Below, in pieces: positions 45,501 through 57,738 of a stretch of 64,000 nt of DNA; within the stretch, counting starts at the first letter, position 1, and every line of letters begins with the position of its first letter. The notes below the pieces were generated by a model. The model did not search any database and was not told where the DNA came from. It saw only the letters and a list, made by a program, of their open reading frames with translations. The stretch is taken from the NCBI GenBank assembly GCA_036172665.1, contig CM069878.1, positions 21,028,501 through 21,092,500 on the forward strand, in the 5' to 3' direction. Made by a program: the position numbers and the translations under genes. This DNA is from Prosopocoilus inquinatus (Eukaryota > Arthropoda > Insecta > Coleoptera > Lucanidae).

Positions 45501-46489
45501 TTAGTAATTAAATTTGTTTTCCGAACCTGAAAAAAGTTATAGTAAGATAAATGTTGTGGCAAGAATATTTTTCAGGCTAGCGGTTCACTGCTAGTTACTA
45601 AAACCACCTGTAAATGTGACACCTTCCTGTAGGACCTCATACCAAATAATATCCAAATCAGATCAGGCGTTCCTTTGTTATAAAAAAAATAACTTTCTCC
45701 TCAAAAACTTAGAAGAAGAATAGCGGCTTACCGAAGCAGTTTTGGATATTGATACTTTGGTTAAATCATCTTATTTCGAGGTCAGGAATCTGTGGTTAAG
45801 CCAAGTCCACAGAATTTAGGACCATCCTTCTTTATGATTCAAAGGAACTCGCAATGTTATTTTTCTTAAATTAAATTCCTTGTTCGTCCAACAAGTAAGT
45901 AAATGTCATTATAAATTTTTCTGTTAGTTCTTTGCGTTGATTCTGTTTACAATGCGACAATTGACTTTACTTCGAATGAAACTACGAACTAATTTTGGTT
46001 CGGTTCTCTTACGTGTGAATACAGAACTAAAAGCTGTAGTACAAAGCGTTTACGACGATCGAAGGTTACGGTCTTAATATAGTACCAAAGTGTCAGTGTA
46101 AAGTAGACCAATCTATTGTATGTTTGTTTAACTGATCACTTTTAAGTAACGGGTTCGACAAGTAGATATCACAAATCATTATTTGTATCTATACTTGACG
46201 AAATACCCTGGAAAAGACTGAACCGAGAGCAGGAAGCTGACATTCGTAGAGTATTTGCTGCCCATACAATTCAGATCGGCGAAATAAATTAAAAGAGAGA
46301 AATGTTCGGCAAATTTTATCTTTAGACTGTAACCGAGAATTGTTTTAATTTTATGTTGTTTGTCTTCAATAAAATATAACAGTTTCCCTCCCAATCACTA
46401 ACAGTTATGTATTAAATTTGTATTCCTGACTAAAATATTCGAAGTGACCGCAGTCCGTATGCCGCGCCATACTTGTACTTTGACATCAA
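42527..46489. other. Long non-coding stretch, no clear features
   Basis: I find no gene or element terminus that can be defended. A minus-strand open frame of 74 codons at 43525-43749 has a non-repetitive composition but no recognisable domain; it could be a relic. Around 45340-45480, repeated GTTACTCGAGTACTCGG and AAGTAACGAA motifs hint at a hAT-like MITE without clear ends. Confidence 0.35.
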
Positions 46490-46589
46490 AAATTATTTTG
46501 ACCAAGGGTAGTCATGGATTTTAAAATTATTTAGGTTTGCTAATAGCTTCTTAAGTTTATTTCATGACCGCCCTTGACCAAAATAATTT
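46490..46589. repeat. 100-bp hairpin repeat
   Basis: AAATTATTTTGACCAAGGG on the left and CCCTTGACCAAAATAATTT on the right are inverted, continuing through TAGTCATG and CATGACCG. It resembles a small MITE. Flanking duplications are not clear. Confidence 0.55.
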
Positions 46590-47228
46590 GCTGTCTTAGT
46601 GTCTACTAACTACTTGATTCAATATTCATTCTCTGGTTTGAATTGGAACTAGATTGCGTGTACGATATACGACCAAACGTGTACTTGTAAACGAATACTA
46701 AGTACCTAATACTGTGCCCAGAATTGCCAGGTATGGTACTTTTTTACAATTTTTGGTACTTTCGCACAAAATTTGGTACGTGGAAAGTACGGTTGAAAGT
46801 GTGAATATATTCTGGTACTCGAATAGATAAGTCTTATTTTTGTGAAATAATTTGATAAAATGCGACTCTTTCTGTATAGCCTTTAAAATGCTTTTAGCAT
46901 TAAATATGTGTGAACTATACAGATAAAACCACTCCATGCAGGCATTCATTACTTTCGCTCGTCTTGTGAGCACTCGGGCGTCCTTACTTAATGTGGCGTG
47001 GCCATTGCTCTGCACCCTTGACCACTAAACCTACACTGCAGTGCAGAAGCAGCTTTTTCTAAAAGAAAAGAAAGCTTGAATACGAAGGTGTGTACCTGGA
47101 TTTGGTACGTTTTTCACAACTTTATTGGTAAGTTAGCAACCCTGACTGTACATAAAAGTAACGAGTTTACAAGTACCGAAAAGTATCGAAACTTTACATC
47201 TAGTAACAGTAATGGAAAAATTAAGTAA
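46590..47228. other. Non-coding sequence, possible hAT-like fragment
   Basis: GGTAAGTTAGCAACCCTG near 47128 resembles a CAGGGTTGC-type hAT end, and TTGCCAGGTATGG lies near 46726, but no matching duplication is found. Repeated GGTAC motifs occur between them. No gene is seen. Confidence 0.3.
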
Positions 47229-47628
47229 TGTTACGAATTGGGGGTTCGTAAATAATAATCGTCACTTGATTTCAAAAACTTTAATTAAACACTAGCTTAA
47301 CACAATTCAAATTAATGAAACAATAGCTTATAATACTGATTTTGATATATAACACTTAAATGTTTTACCGCTTATTTCGCCCAAGTTGCTCACATTATCG
47401 CCCGCTTAATATAAACTGTTTGAATTGCGTGCCGTTCGCACTTTACGATACCGCTGTCAGTAAAATTACTTCGAAAGCCGCGGAAGGAGCAAGAAATTTC
47501 TGAAACATTCCAGACAGAGGGCGTAGCTACTCGAAACGTGTAACTACGCGTTTCCATCAACCCGCGAATAATCGATTGACCAATAGAAAACTCGTCTAAA
47601 CAATAAATTTATTAGCGTCCGGCTGTAA
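47229..47628 (+). repeat. Solo LTR of a Gypsy-type element, about 400 bp
   Basis: Begins TGTTACGAATTGGGGGTTCG and ends GCGTCCGGCTGTAA. It matches the fragment at 42201-42526 along its length. The last bases of the usual TAACA end are altered. No internal sequence is attached on either side, so it is a solo LTR left by recombination between the two LTRs. No clear 4-6-bp target duplication was found. Confidence 0.8.
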
Positions 47629-48699
47629 TTGTGCAATTTTGTAACTACTTAAAAGTTTTTCTTCGTCGCAATGAGTGTGTAGACTTGGATTATTTTATAC
47701 CAGGTACCCAAGTAATCAAATCTCACAAAAAATACTAAAAAAAACATTTTTACAACAAACGTTTCCAATTAATTTTTTTTATAATTATACCTAATGTCAA
47801 TGTGCTTGGATGATTCCCATAGTTCAAAAATTTTCAGCAGCAGGAAAATATTCAGGTTCCGGCGCTGTAATAAATTTTATTATGCAGAACGGGAGGTCGG
47901 AGAATATACTGAGGCCATAAATAGATTTACGAATTGTAGACATATCGGCTTAGTAACTAGATCTGCCGCACATACGTTAAAGCTACATTTCAATTATAAA
48001 CGAATTATGAAACTAGTATGTGTACATTCCGTGAATTCGTCAATACTGCACACGTCAACTCATTCTCATTTTTTATATTTGGTTAAAGTTCTCAGAAGAA
48101 GAACAAATTAACGTGGCCGAGGATATTCATACTAATTTTATTCCAGAGTTTTCTAACACACCTGGTAATTACTCCTAGAAGTGTTCCTTTTATAAATATT
48201 TTTTAATTGATATCTGATAAGAGATATTATAAACGAACTTTTAAATTATGTATTTGCTCGTTAATAGCCAAAGACGTTTCTGAAATTTGAAATTTTCCAA
48301 TTTTTTGTTTTATACTGGGAAAATGGCACACTCGTACGATTCTATGACATTTGGTGCTTAAAACTAATCACAAAACAACTTATGTCTTTTCTTAAAATAT
48401 TTTATTAATTAAAAAATACTTCAAGAAGAGAAATTAAAATTCGCATTATCGCAGAATTAGTTTTACTGTACACAATTTCATTTTAAAAAGGTTCATTACC
48501 CCATTATGACATACGTCTCGAATTAAAGTAATAAAGAAAAAGCATTGTTCAATGGCTAGTTTCTCGTAATTTCAACTCTGAAAACAACTGAACTTAATAA
48601 TTAGTGCGATTGTCCAAAATATACATTCCCTTTAAATTAGAACGACGAAAATCGAAGCTGAGGCTTTCGCAAACGACTTGATCTTCGCAAGGTAACAAC
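47629..48699. other. Non-coding sequence, nothing recognised
   Basis: A plus-strand open frame of 105 codons at 47794-48111 has no recognisable domain. The remainder is AT-rich without repeats that I can match. Confidence 0.35.
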
Positions 48700-49500
48700 C
48701 GAAGCTGCTCAAAGAGACTCTTGTTAAGCGAGACATTCTCGATGGAAACTGTTTTTAGCTCTTACCAAAAATATGACTTGTCCGATTTTCGTCATGATTT
48801 TGCCCTTAACCCAATGTTCTTTTTGATTTATCATTCGGCTTGAACAATGATACACTGTTAGGTAACGTACCGTATTCGACTTGAGATTTGTTGAAATTTG
48901 GATAAGGAGTTGTTCGATAGGTAAAAAGAATTTTCTGTACTGCTTTATCCTTGGTTCCTCCTTCCCATAGAGGTTTTTCCATCGTATTTTAGAAGTCCGT
49001 GCGAATCTTTCCGCTTGACCATTCGATGCTGGCTGGAAAGGGGCCATAGTCAAGTGTGTGATACCATTTTCTTCACAAAATTATTTAAACATCTTCGATG
49101 TAAACTGCGTTTCTTTATCGAAAACAATTGTGATCGGCAAATCTTCGATAAAATAAATCTTCAAGCATTTCGATAGTGGTCTTCGTGGTGGTATCCTTGA
49201 CTCTAACAAAGTAGGGATATTTCGAAAAAGAATCGACACCAATCATCCACATGCCATTTAAGAAAGGACCTATAAAGTCGATGTGAACCCTGTCCCAAAG
49301 GTGTTCCGCTTTCGGCCAAGTCTCAAATTGTCTTGTCGGATTGGGCTGGCGGTGTTTGGCAGGCTTCGTGTTTATTTGTTATTTATTCAATTTCGTCATC
49401 AATTTTAGGCCACCAACAATGATGGCAGGCGAGCTGCTACATTCGTACAATTTCCCAATGACCTTGCTCAATGACTTGTTATAAACTTAGTTCGGCCATC
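48700..49500 (-). pseudogene. Mag-like Gypsy integrase remnant
   Basis: The clearest block is APFQPASNGQAERFARTSK near 48990-49050, which holds the last acidic residue of the integrase D,D-E triad. Upstream minus-strand sequence at 49240-49320 reads in pieces (WMIGVDSFSKYPY- and ETKKTIELL-like phrases, disrupted). It is interrupted in all frames and cannot encode an enzyme. Confidence 0.75.
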
Positions 49501-49589
49501 CATTCTTGATGTTCCCTAAGATTTGGAACAAAATCGGATCCTTCTTTGTCTGTTATTTTTTGCGAATTGATTTGAAAATTTTCGATAAG

Positions 49590-50000
49590 CTCATTGAGTT
49601 CCTGATTCAGACAAGAACAAATTTCCTCTTTTTTTTTAACTCCAAATCAGGTCCTGATGGGAGTCGTGACAATGCATCGGCATTTGAATGCGTTTCTGTG
49701 ACCCTGTGTCGAATCGAGTAGTTATAGCCCATTAAGAAGATTACCCTGCGCTGAAGACGCTGTATAGAAATTGCAGGCAATTTCTTGTTCAGATTGAAGA
49801 TTGTGGCCAAGGGCTTGTGTGAATTTCTTGGTGCCATAAACTGTCGACAGAGCTTTTTTCTCGATTTGGCTATACCATTTCTCATGCTCATTCATGGTCT
49901 CTGAAGAAAGCTTCCAATCCATTGCAGTAGCGATGCGAAAGAAAGACACCAATTCCATAAGTAGTGAAAATTGAAGGCGAATTATGCCCGTTTTCTTCAC
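49590..50000 (-). pseudogene. Mag-like Gypsy RNase H remnant
   Basis: NEHEKWYSQIEKKALSTVYG around 49850-49895 corresponds to the Q-I-E-K-E-A-L-A block of Gypsy RNase H. YNYSIRHRVTETHSNADALS around 49640-49730 matches the usual end of the domain (N-x-x-A-D-A-L-S). The two pieces lie in different frames. Immediately upstream, 49984-50115 is an inverted repeat that disrupts the join with RT. Confidence 0.8.
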
Positions 50001-50115
50001 CTCCGAATAAAGTTATCTGCCAGGAAATATCCTGGGAAACTATTATCGATATAATGGTTTCCAATGATAATACCTAGCAGATAACTTTGTCAGGAGGTGA
50101 AGAAATTGGGCATTA
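49984..50115. repeat. Inverted repeat within the Gypsy relic
   Basis: ATGCCCGTTTTCTTCACCTC and its diverged complement GAGGTGAAGAAATTGGGCAT lie about 90 bp apart. GAATAAAGTTATCTGCC and AGCAGATAACTTTG form the inner arms. Retrotransposon sequence has been copied in inverted orientation around a small insert. Confidence 0.65.
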
Positions 50116-50142
50116 GGCTTATAATGTGAAAGCGTAGTTGTC

Positions 50143-51195
50143 TCAATGATATGCCGTTTGAAGTCTTGAAAAGCTTTCTCTTGTCAAAGGACCAGCAGTT
50201 TCAGCAACATTCGGAATGAACTTCTCACTGTAGTCGATCTTGTCAAGAAACGATTGAACCTCCAATAGATTCAGAAGGACGAAGCCTTTCTGTGAAATTA
50301 TGTTACTAAGATATTCGACTTCCTCCTTGAAAAATTCGCTCTTCGACAAATTGCGTTTCAGGCCACAAGCTTTGATACGAGAGAAGAGAGTATCTAAACT
50401 TCGTGCATCGCTAGATCGCTAGATCCAGCGATGTTGATGTAGTTCAAGCAGGTGGCGCAGTTTGATAAACCGTGAATTCAATGAAACGCTGGAAAATAGC
50501 AGATGCACTAGCTATTCCAAAGCCAAGTCAAGTTAGAGTTGCAAGTACGTGACAGCTAAGTCGATTCTTGTGAAATGTTTTCCGTTTTGAAGCTTCTGAA
50601 ACAAGTCCTTGGCTCGAGAAATTGGGAACTGTTTTATATTCAGCTGGGAATTGATGGTGAGTTTGAAGTCGCCACAAATACGAACTGTACCATTTGGCTT
50701 GTGCTTGTGATGATTACTTTTTCTTTCAATCGCTTGATTTCGGTTTTGACTTTGTCCTGAAATGAAGATGGGATTGGGCGAGGTTTGAAAAACTTTGGAA
50801 TAGCATTCTCTTTCATGTACAACTTGGTTTTCAAAATCTTACAGATACCTAGACCATCTAAAAAGAATTGCACGTGTTTCTTTACGATTTCGTCGACTTA
50901 ACATGCGCACGGTTTAGTAATGGCCAGCTTTGTGTTTAAAGCGTTAATGATAATGATCTCCGGATCATTAAATTCGGTGATAGTGAAGCCAAAGGCTTTG
51001 AACCACGGAATTCCGAACAACTTACTAGCTTCATTGGAATTTGCGACCAACAAGCGAAGGTTACGAACCTTAAATCCGATGCGCGGCTGGCATGTAAACC
51101 GTCCTTTTATGGAAACTGGCTGGTCGTTGAAAGCCTTGATGCTCTTACTGGCTGGTTTCAGTGGCGGAGCCCCAACGGCTTAATAACTATTGAGA
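50143..51195 (-). pseudogene. Mag-like Gypsy protease C-terminus and RT remnant
   Basis: From 51195 downward the minus strand reads KPASKSIKAFNDQPVSIKGR and RNLRLLVANSNEASKLFG, which follow the protease core in Mag-type elements. Then comes the RT start with FFKPRPIPSSFQDKVKTEI near 50780 and the late RT block SKSEFFKEEVEYLSNIIS near 50320. The central RT motifs, including the catalytic Asp pair, are not readable in a single frame. Stops and frameshifts are present. Confidence 0.8.
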
Positions 51196-51612
51196 CCAAT
51201 TATGGTCGTTGTACATGCTTAAAAATCCCAACTAAATTTTTGATGTCACAAATAATTCTTTAGTAAAAATAGTCCCAACTGATGGTGTGTTAGTTGTGGA
51301 GACAGTGTAATATTCGTGATGATTTTTGTTTTCAGCAACAAAATAAAAGTTGCAAAAACTAATTTTGATATTTCTTAACAATGAAAAAAGTAATGACAGC
51401 TTATAAAAAGGCAGAAATAACTAAATTTTTATTTTATGCAACTAAACCACCTACAACTAATTTGTCTTATTTGTCACAAGCACGATGGAATTTCTAAAAC
51501 GGTTTTTATAACTATAGGCGTCAAATTTTTTGACTAAAAGGTAAGTTACGATAGCATAAACAATACAACAAAACAAATTATAGTTGAAATTACCTTGTAA
51601 TTTTTAAGCGTG
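51196..51612. other. Foreign 410-bp segment splitting the Gypsy protease
   Basis: The protease is recognisable on both sides (VQMNGCLLKFMMESG ending near 51615, then KPASKSIKAFNDQ from 51165) but not here. On the minus strand the segment begins AAG/GTAATTTC and ends CAATAG/T, so it superficially resembles an intron. No TIRs were found. Its nature is unresolved. Confidence 0.45.
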
Positions 51613-52047
51613 TAGGGCCGGATTCCATCATAAACTTCAAAAGGCATCCGTTCATTTGTACGTTTGCATAGTAACGGTTTTCATTCAATTCTTGCTTAAA
51701 ATTTGAAATGGTACTTAATCCGTTTTGCGAAATTTCATTTATTGAAGGTTCAATCAAACATTTGTTAATTTGAATTTTTCCATCAGAACATGAGGTGTTG
51801 CTTCAAAATGCTCACTTAAATAGGTGGTCAGGTACGTTTTCGTGGCCAGGTCTTCACCACCATAAAGCTTTTGCGGTAATTTAAATATTTCTCCACCAAC
51901 CCACGACAAGAAATAAGCTCGCCCTTGTGCTTCATTAGTGACGCGATGAGCCTCGAAAACCCAATTATCATTCGTAATGTAGGCTAAAGAGGTAGGTGTA
52001 TTACTTGAAAAATTATGTCCGGAACTGCGTGCAAAATTGTAAAACAT
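51613..52047 (-). pseudogene. Mag-like Gypsy gag and protease N-terminus remnant
   Basis: The minus strand reads an open 97-codon stretch from 52047 containing GRAYFLSWVGGEIFKLPQKL and KTYLTTYLSEHFEATPHVLM, matching the Gag pattern of Mag-type elements (FLS-VGGE, K-TY, L-HF-P). After a stop at 51754 another frame gives ISNFKQELNENRYYANVQMN and CLLKFMMESGP, the start of the aspartic protease with E-S-G in place of D-S/T-G. Gag normally forms the particle and protease matures it; here both are dead. Confidence 0.75.
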
Positions 52048-52970
52048 TTACTTTTAATTTTGATTGGGTTACTTTTCAAATCTGTTTTGTGTATCCATCA
52101 ACGAAAAGTGGCCCCATTTTGATAAATCCAAGTTTCATCTAGGTACACGAATAGTATGTTTTCAGATGTAAAACGATGAGTAATCAATGTTATGCCGATT
52201 ATTTTCTGATGGTGGTACGAATGTTAACGGCGTTGAGATATGAATTTGAAAGCGCCGTTGATACGAGTAGCACCACCGCAAAAATGATCTGCACAACATT
52301 GAATACGAATCGTGTTCGAAAGACTATTTAATGATTCTAATCTTTCAATCCCGTTTTACGCAAATTAAATAAACACTTTCATTTGTTTACAATTATCACT
52401 AAAGTACTAGTACAATATTCTCTGTAATTTGTACGAATGCAATTACCACTGAAATTTGTTTAACCATGGAAATGTTTAAAACTAAGTTTTCTCGTTGGCT
52501 AATGAACATGACCTGACAGATGAATTAAATAGTCACTAGAATTTTGAAACTGTAAAAATTTGCTCAAAAATGTAATTTTGCTTGCAATGACGTATTTCTA
52601 TTCACATCAAATTTTGCGTCCGTTAATATTTTTGTGCTTATAATCCGTATATTTAATAATTTTGAGGACCGATTTCTTAATCGAACTAAAGGAGACTTTA
52701 AAATAAAAGTCACATTCTGATGTATAAATAACTACGTTTTCGGTACACTAAAGATATTTTTTTTATCCGCTTAACTCAATTATGGAACTGTGCTGTATAT
52801 GTGAAAATAATTTGTTGGGATAGAACTCATTATAGGCGATAACTTTTGTAGAAGACATTTTCTTTTATAATTAATAGTTAAGGCGCTATTGAAGAAATCG
52901 ATACCAATAACCCACCCTGTATACAATATACACACATTTACTATTTTTTTTTAATAATGTACCATAATTT
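52048..52970. other. AT-rich sequence, nothing recognised
   Basis: No gene or repeat terminus seen. It could include the worn 5' part of the Gypsy relic, but no gag-like words can be read upstream of 52047. Confidence 0.35.
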
Positions 52971-52974
52971 ATAT

Positions 52975-53155
52975 AATTGAAATTAATCTCTGCCCACAAT
53001 CATTTTATATCCGCAGATACGTATTTCGGCAGCTAAGCTACCATCTTCAGTACGCTACCAACTTAAAAGCACTTAAAAAGATTCAAAAACAACCTACTCA
53101 TCCTAATAAAATCATAAAATGTAAAAACTAACAACAATCTAATCATCCTAAAATA
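52975..53155 (-). repeat. CCGAAATACGTAT-family dispersed repeat
   Basis: Matches 12290-12545 and 60240-60430: TTGAAATTAATCTCTGCCCA, AGATACGTATTTCGGCAGCT, ACCATCTTCAGTACGCTA and AACAACAATCTAATCATCCT in order. This and the 60.3-kb copy are the most similar pair. Confidence 0.75.
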
Positions 53156-53158
53156 TAT

Positions 53159-53945
53159 ACAGGATGTCCCAGAGCTCCGTAAAAGTTCCAAAACTTTCTT
53201 GCTATTCCAGGTATCGACTCAATCTTTGTTTTTGTATAATAGAAGCACTTCCATTGCACATTTTAAAATTATTTTCGTTTATATACAGGCTGTCCAAGTA
53301 TTATAAAAATATTAAAGTTTCTTTTTTAATTTAAATACCCCATTTTGACTTCATTTTTGGATTCTACACTAAATTTTGCGTTAAATTTATTTTAGTCATT
53401 TTTACGTATCAATCATACTTTTTGATGTGAGTCAATTTTTTCTTGAAAATTCTCGGATGCAAGGTTCCATTCAAAAATTCGTAACTTCTAAACCACTAAA
53501 GATAACGCAACCGATTTTTTTAGTCAATGCCAAGGGTGTGTTCAATCATTCGATGTCAAACCAAGTCGTGAAGGGAAGGGATGTTCCAAGGCTTACTACG
53601 ATTTTTTGAAGATGAATAATTATAAATAACAAAAACTCCATTTTTTCAAATAGAACAGCCTGTATATTTGCACACCATTCTATAGAGTTTTTGATAAGCT
53701 TTTCAATGATATACAATTTGTAGGGTCCAATTCTGATATTCGACGAGTTATTGAGAAAATGGTAATTTTTAGATATAAATATTTAATAAACAACTGAAAG
53801 TTTCTAGTAGATTGGTGCCTGTATACAAACGAAAATTATTTTAAAATGTGCAATGGAAGCGCTTCTATTATACAAAAAAAAAATTTAAGTCGATACCTGG
53901 AATAGCAAGAAAGTTATGGAACTTTTACGGAGCTCTTGGACACCT
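53159..53945. repeat. Inverted-repeat element, arms about 135 bp
   Basis: ACTTTCTTGCTATTCCAGGT and TTCCATTGCACATTTTAAAA on the left (53159-53297) are matched in inverted orientation at 53803-53945. A TAGAACAGCCTGTATA box lies in the interior near 53645. No gene recognised. Confidence 0.65.
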
Positions 53946-54960
53946 GTATCCGTCTAAATGTAAGTATATACAGGGAAAGTCAGGCAACTCATTCATTAAA
54001 AGTTTACGGACTTCTCCTTTGAATTTCTGTTTCATATTTTGCAGTTATAAGTTAACAAATAAGGATCTATCAAAATATAATATTTTCAGTTTTCGGACAC
54101 TTATACCGGAAATTGCTGTCAACTTTCTTATTTTAAATGGAATACCTCATTTTTTAATACATTTTTGAAATCTTCATAAAATTCTAAAAATATTTTGTGC
54201 AGCATGCGATACAAGAAAAATTAACCGTTTTCCAAGTATTTCAATTTAAAAAAAAAGCTCAGACTAGGAGAACCTTGTTTATGACACTGCCATCTTTGTG
54301 AAACAAAAACCACGATGCCAATTTTTGGCCTATAGTAAGATTCAGTAACATTCTTTCAGATCACGTCCAGTTTTGCACATGATTGCTTACAGGCTGGTTG
54401 AAAAGTAACTTCTATCCGAACTGATTTCAACTGTCAAAAAGTCATGTTTTTTAAATGAAATGCCTAGTATATTTTTATACAATGTGATTCAGGATTAAAT
54501 GTTCTGTCGTCCTGTATTCGCGTTCCCTACACCTATCTCTTATATTTCACTCTTTATAACACCATTTTTTTTTTCATTTTTCGGTATTGTTTAATGAGCT
54601 ATGAAAACTAGAGGAATTATAATTTTTGGAATCATCCGTCTAGTAGGAATTAATAACAATTTAATCGCTACGAAGAAGCAAAAAGTGAATATTTGTATTT
54701 GATGATAAAAAAATCGACAATTCAAGAAGTTAATAAAAAAATAGTTATATCGAGGAAAATATGTTATTACTTAGACAATAAAACGTTTTTACTAATAAAT
54801 AATAGCTGAGGACAATTCAGAGTCAATATTATAATCAACAATTTGTATATTAATTTTAATATTTTTGTATATTATTTTTAATATTTTTTGATTTATTAAT
54901 AAGTTTTCTGACCCTGAATTTTCTATAATAAGATGCATGTTAATTACAGGCTTCTTGTAC
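53946..54960 (-). repeat. Long dispersed repeat, copy 2 (inverted relative to 4415-5690)
   Basis: This copy is the diverged complement of 4415-5690 and lacks the 260 bp found in that copy. It keeps the pair of TTTTAAATGGAATACC/TTTTTAAATGAAATGCC boxes about 300 bp apart. No coding capacity is recognised. Confidence 0.7.
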
Positions 54961-55099
54961 TTTACCCTAATTTTTGCTTTTTCATATTTACCCCTCTTGA
55001 CCCTAGTTGTTTTTTGTTTTTTTCGAAGTCATTGAAATGAAATCATTAGTCTAATTTCAGTGGAAAAGCATTGGGATTCGGTGCCAATTTCTTGTTTAA

Positions 55100-56320
55100 T
55101 TTTAATACAGTGTCTTTCAAAAAGTGTGCTGTAAATGGGATTTTTTACTATCGATTTTTATAAAAAATTATTGATGCAGAACGTTTCTGCATTAATGTCA
55201 AACTGGGAAATGTCAGATGAAATTTTTCTAGAATGATATACAGCTGGACACCGAGAAACAAAGACTCTTTATGCAGGATTTTTTGTTATATTTTGAACGA
55301 TATCTACACACTGTATTATCAGAAATATCAAAAGATGTTAAATACAAACGTTTTAAGAATTTACCTGAACCACCAGAATTTACTAAAAACGAAAACAAAT
55401 GATGGTCGGAAACGTAACAAATGAGTACCGACTTTTTTATTTTAAATGGAACACCCAGTATATTTTCTCGAATTAAAAAAAAAATATATATATCCCTCAA
55501 TTTCAATAATATGTAGTTTGCTTATATTCGGCTTCATATTTTCGAATTTACTTTAGGTACAGTAGGCTTTAGATTAACAAGAATTATATTTTGTGTGACA
55601 AGAGTTAATTTTAATTAAAAAAACTTTTAACCTGGGACATTCATAATTCAAAATGTTTACAACTAATACAACTTACCATATTATGTGATATAAATTTATA
55701 AAAATATATCAACATAATATGATAATTTGAAACATAATTATTGCAGCAAGTTTTAAACCAAACATAGGCAAATTTCTGAAATAAGGAGAATATCTTTCTT
55801 AATTCGAAAAAATATACTGGATGTTCCATTAAAAAAAAAAGAAAGTCGGTACACATTTGTTATATTTCCGATTGTCATTTGTTTTCGTTTTTAATAAATT
55901 TTGACGGTTCAGGTAAATTCCTAAAACGTTTGTATTTAACGTTTTTTGATATGTCTGATAATAAAGTGTGTAGGTACCGTTCAAATTATGTATAACCAAA
56001 AACTCTGTAGACACTACATTAGGAAATACCGGTGGAGTTAAAGTGTCCGTCAAAATAATATGAATATGAAAACTCAAAATTCGTTCTTATTTCTCAATTA
56101 CTACATTTGGTTCGAAGTGATTACTTCAATGCGTTCCGAAAGTTCGTGCTTTCTTGTAGAATTGATAATCGTCATGAGTTAATGATTTTTTTAAATCATT
56201 TCTAAGACAACATCTTTGTTGTAGGTTCTGCTCTTAGGTATGTATACTCAAAACCTCCTTCCTTTAAACATCGATAAAAAATCCCATTTGGAGCACAATT
56301 TTTGAGACACTGTAAAAGCC
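55100..56320. mobile_element. Inverted-repeat element, about 1.2 kb
   Basis: Arms at about 55100-55470 and 55800-56320 are reverse complements: TTTTAAATGGAACACCCAGT near 55440 faces its complement near 55820, and AAATACAAACGTTTTAAGAA near 55340 faces its complement near 55920. The outer ends (GTGCTGTAAATGGGATTTTT and AAAAATCCCATTTGGAGCAC) pair as well. Small frames inside are mirror images of each other and not genes. Confidence 0.7.
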
Positions 56321-57738
56321 TGTGTTTCAGATGTGTAGGTATGGTTGCTTAATTAACTGACATGGAGGGGCGTTTGAAATTACAGGCGGCAAACCTATTT
56401 TGTAGAAAACTGTCGTCTGAGAGTGTAGACACCACTTGGACGCCCTTCTATGCTAGTTAATTAGGCAATATATCCAAAAGAGACTTTAGCTACATATCTT
56501 TGAAACGTTAGAAATTTATATAAAGTTAAAAATGGAAATTGATCCAGGACCCCCTCTCTCTGCTCCCCGTAGCTTTCTTCTGATAATTTCGTTTAGTTTA
56601 TACGTATCAATTTGAATGTGATTGTTGTCTAGTAACAATAGATTTAGATTATTTCGAAACGCTGTTTGTTTTAGATTAGTAAAATTACTCGTTAGAATTA
56701 AATGTTTGCATAACAGACCGTAATTAAATTTGCATAATGGAATATGGCGGCCATAAATTTAGATCGAAAGTTTCATTGCAAACATTACACGGCCGGGCGT
56801 TTCGTTTTACGGTTTGGAGTTTTAAAACACTATGACGTTTTTGTTCCAATTGACGCCGAGTATAAAAATGAAAAATGGTGCGATATTTACATCGCAAGCG
56901 ACGAGGCGAGTCTTCTTTAAACGAGAGCTTCGTACCATATATCACGAAGTGGTCCTCGGCGTGAGGGAAGAGAGACCGAGCGCGGATTTTTAAATTGTCT
57001 TCCGTTCCATTTGTTCGGATCCTGTCACTTGCTGGCAACACTCGGTTTTGCGACGCAAGAGTTTGGGGATTTATTGTAATGGGATTGTGGTTTTTGTTTA
57101 AAAAAATAGAGGAGGGACGAACGATACATGAACTCTTGGGCGAAAAACAGCGCGTTTAATGCGCTTTTTGTATTTTTCGTTTTCGAAAACGACCTACGCA
57201 ATAGCAAAACGCGTTCCTGTTTCGTCTAACAAATCCCAACTTTTTTAATCCGATTATTTTTTCCATCAATATGAGTAACATTTCATTCTAGTAATCTTGG
57301 TTGCCTACATAAATAATTTCCATAAGCATTTCTTTACAGTTTATAGCGCATCCAATTATGCGGTCCTTGTTAACAACAACAAAACACACAATATTGCTTT
57401 CTACATTTTTCTTTGATGCTTATTCGAACTATGGTAGAAACTAAAGATGTTGCTCAATTATGTTTAGCCTCCACTGGTCATTTACCTCGACTTTCACTGG
57501 TATCGGTCCCTCCCTTATGAAACTTTTGCACCCAATCTTCCCTGTTCTAAAGGAGTGCGCAGATCTACTTAACCCTTAGTTTTTATAAAATCCCACCTTT
57601 TTAGCGAAGTCTTCCAAAGGACTTTAGCTTAAGTGGGTAGATTCATCTGGATATCAGATTCACCAGATCCATCTGAATATATCCAAAAGAGACTTTAGCT
57701 TTAAGTGAAGTTTGTTCTTGTCCGATGAAAATAGTAAG
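56321..57738. other. Apparently unique sequence; possible regulatory island 56720-57200
   Basis: About 56720-57200 has even composition and clear CpG content, unlike its surroundings, with GGCGGCCATAAATTTAG (a caudal/Abd-B-like TTTATGG core on the complement). Minus-strand frames of 105 and 60 codons cover it, but no domain is recognised. The rest is AT-rich. Confidence 0.3.

Larger units (their letters stand above)
48700..52047 (-). mobile_element. Mag-like Ty3/Gypsy retrotransposon relic
   Basis: On the minus strand, from 52047 down: gag, protease (split by about 410 bp of foreign sequence), RT, RNase H and integrase, in Ty3/Gypsy order. The sequence style (KGRFTC, PWFKAFG and TNEA-type phrases, FKPRPIP at the RT start) resembles Mag/K02A2.6-type elements. 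Frameshifts and stops are frequent, and no LTR adjoins the fragment. Confidence 0.85.

Noticed and set aside
47229..47628. 5' LTR of the Gypsy relic at 48.7-52.0 kb
   Set aside because: That relic is on the minus strand, and its integrase end is separated from this LTR by about 1 kb of unrelated sequence with no polypurine tract, so association cannot be shown.
53848..56077. Open frames of 60-106 codons in the 53-56 kb repeats
   Set aside because: They are mirror or frame-shifted products of inverted repeats and show no recognisable domain.
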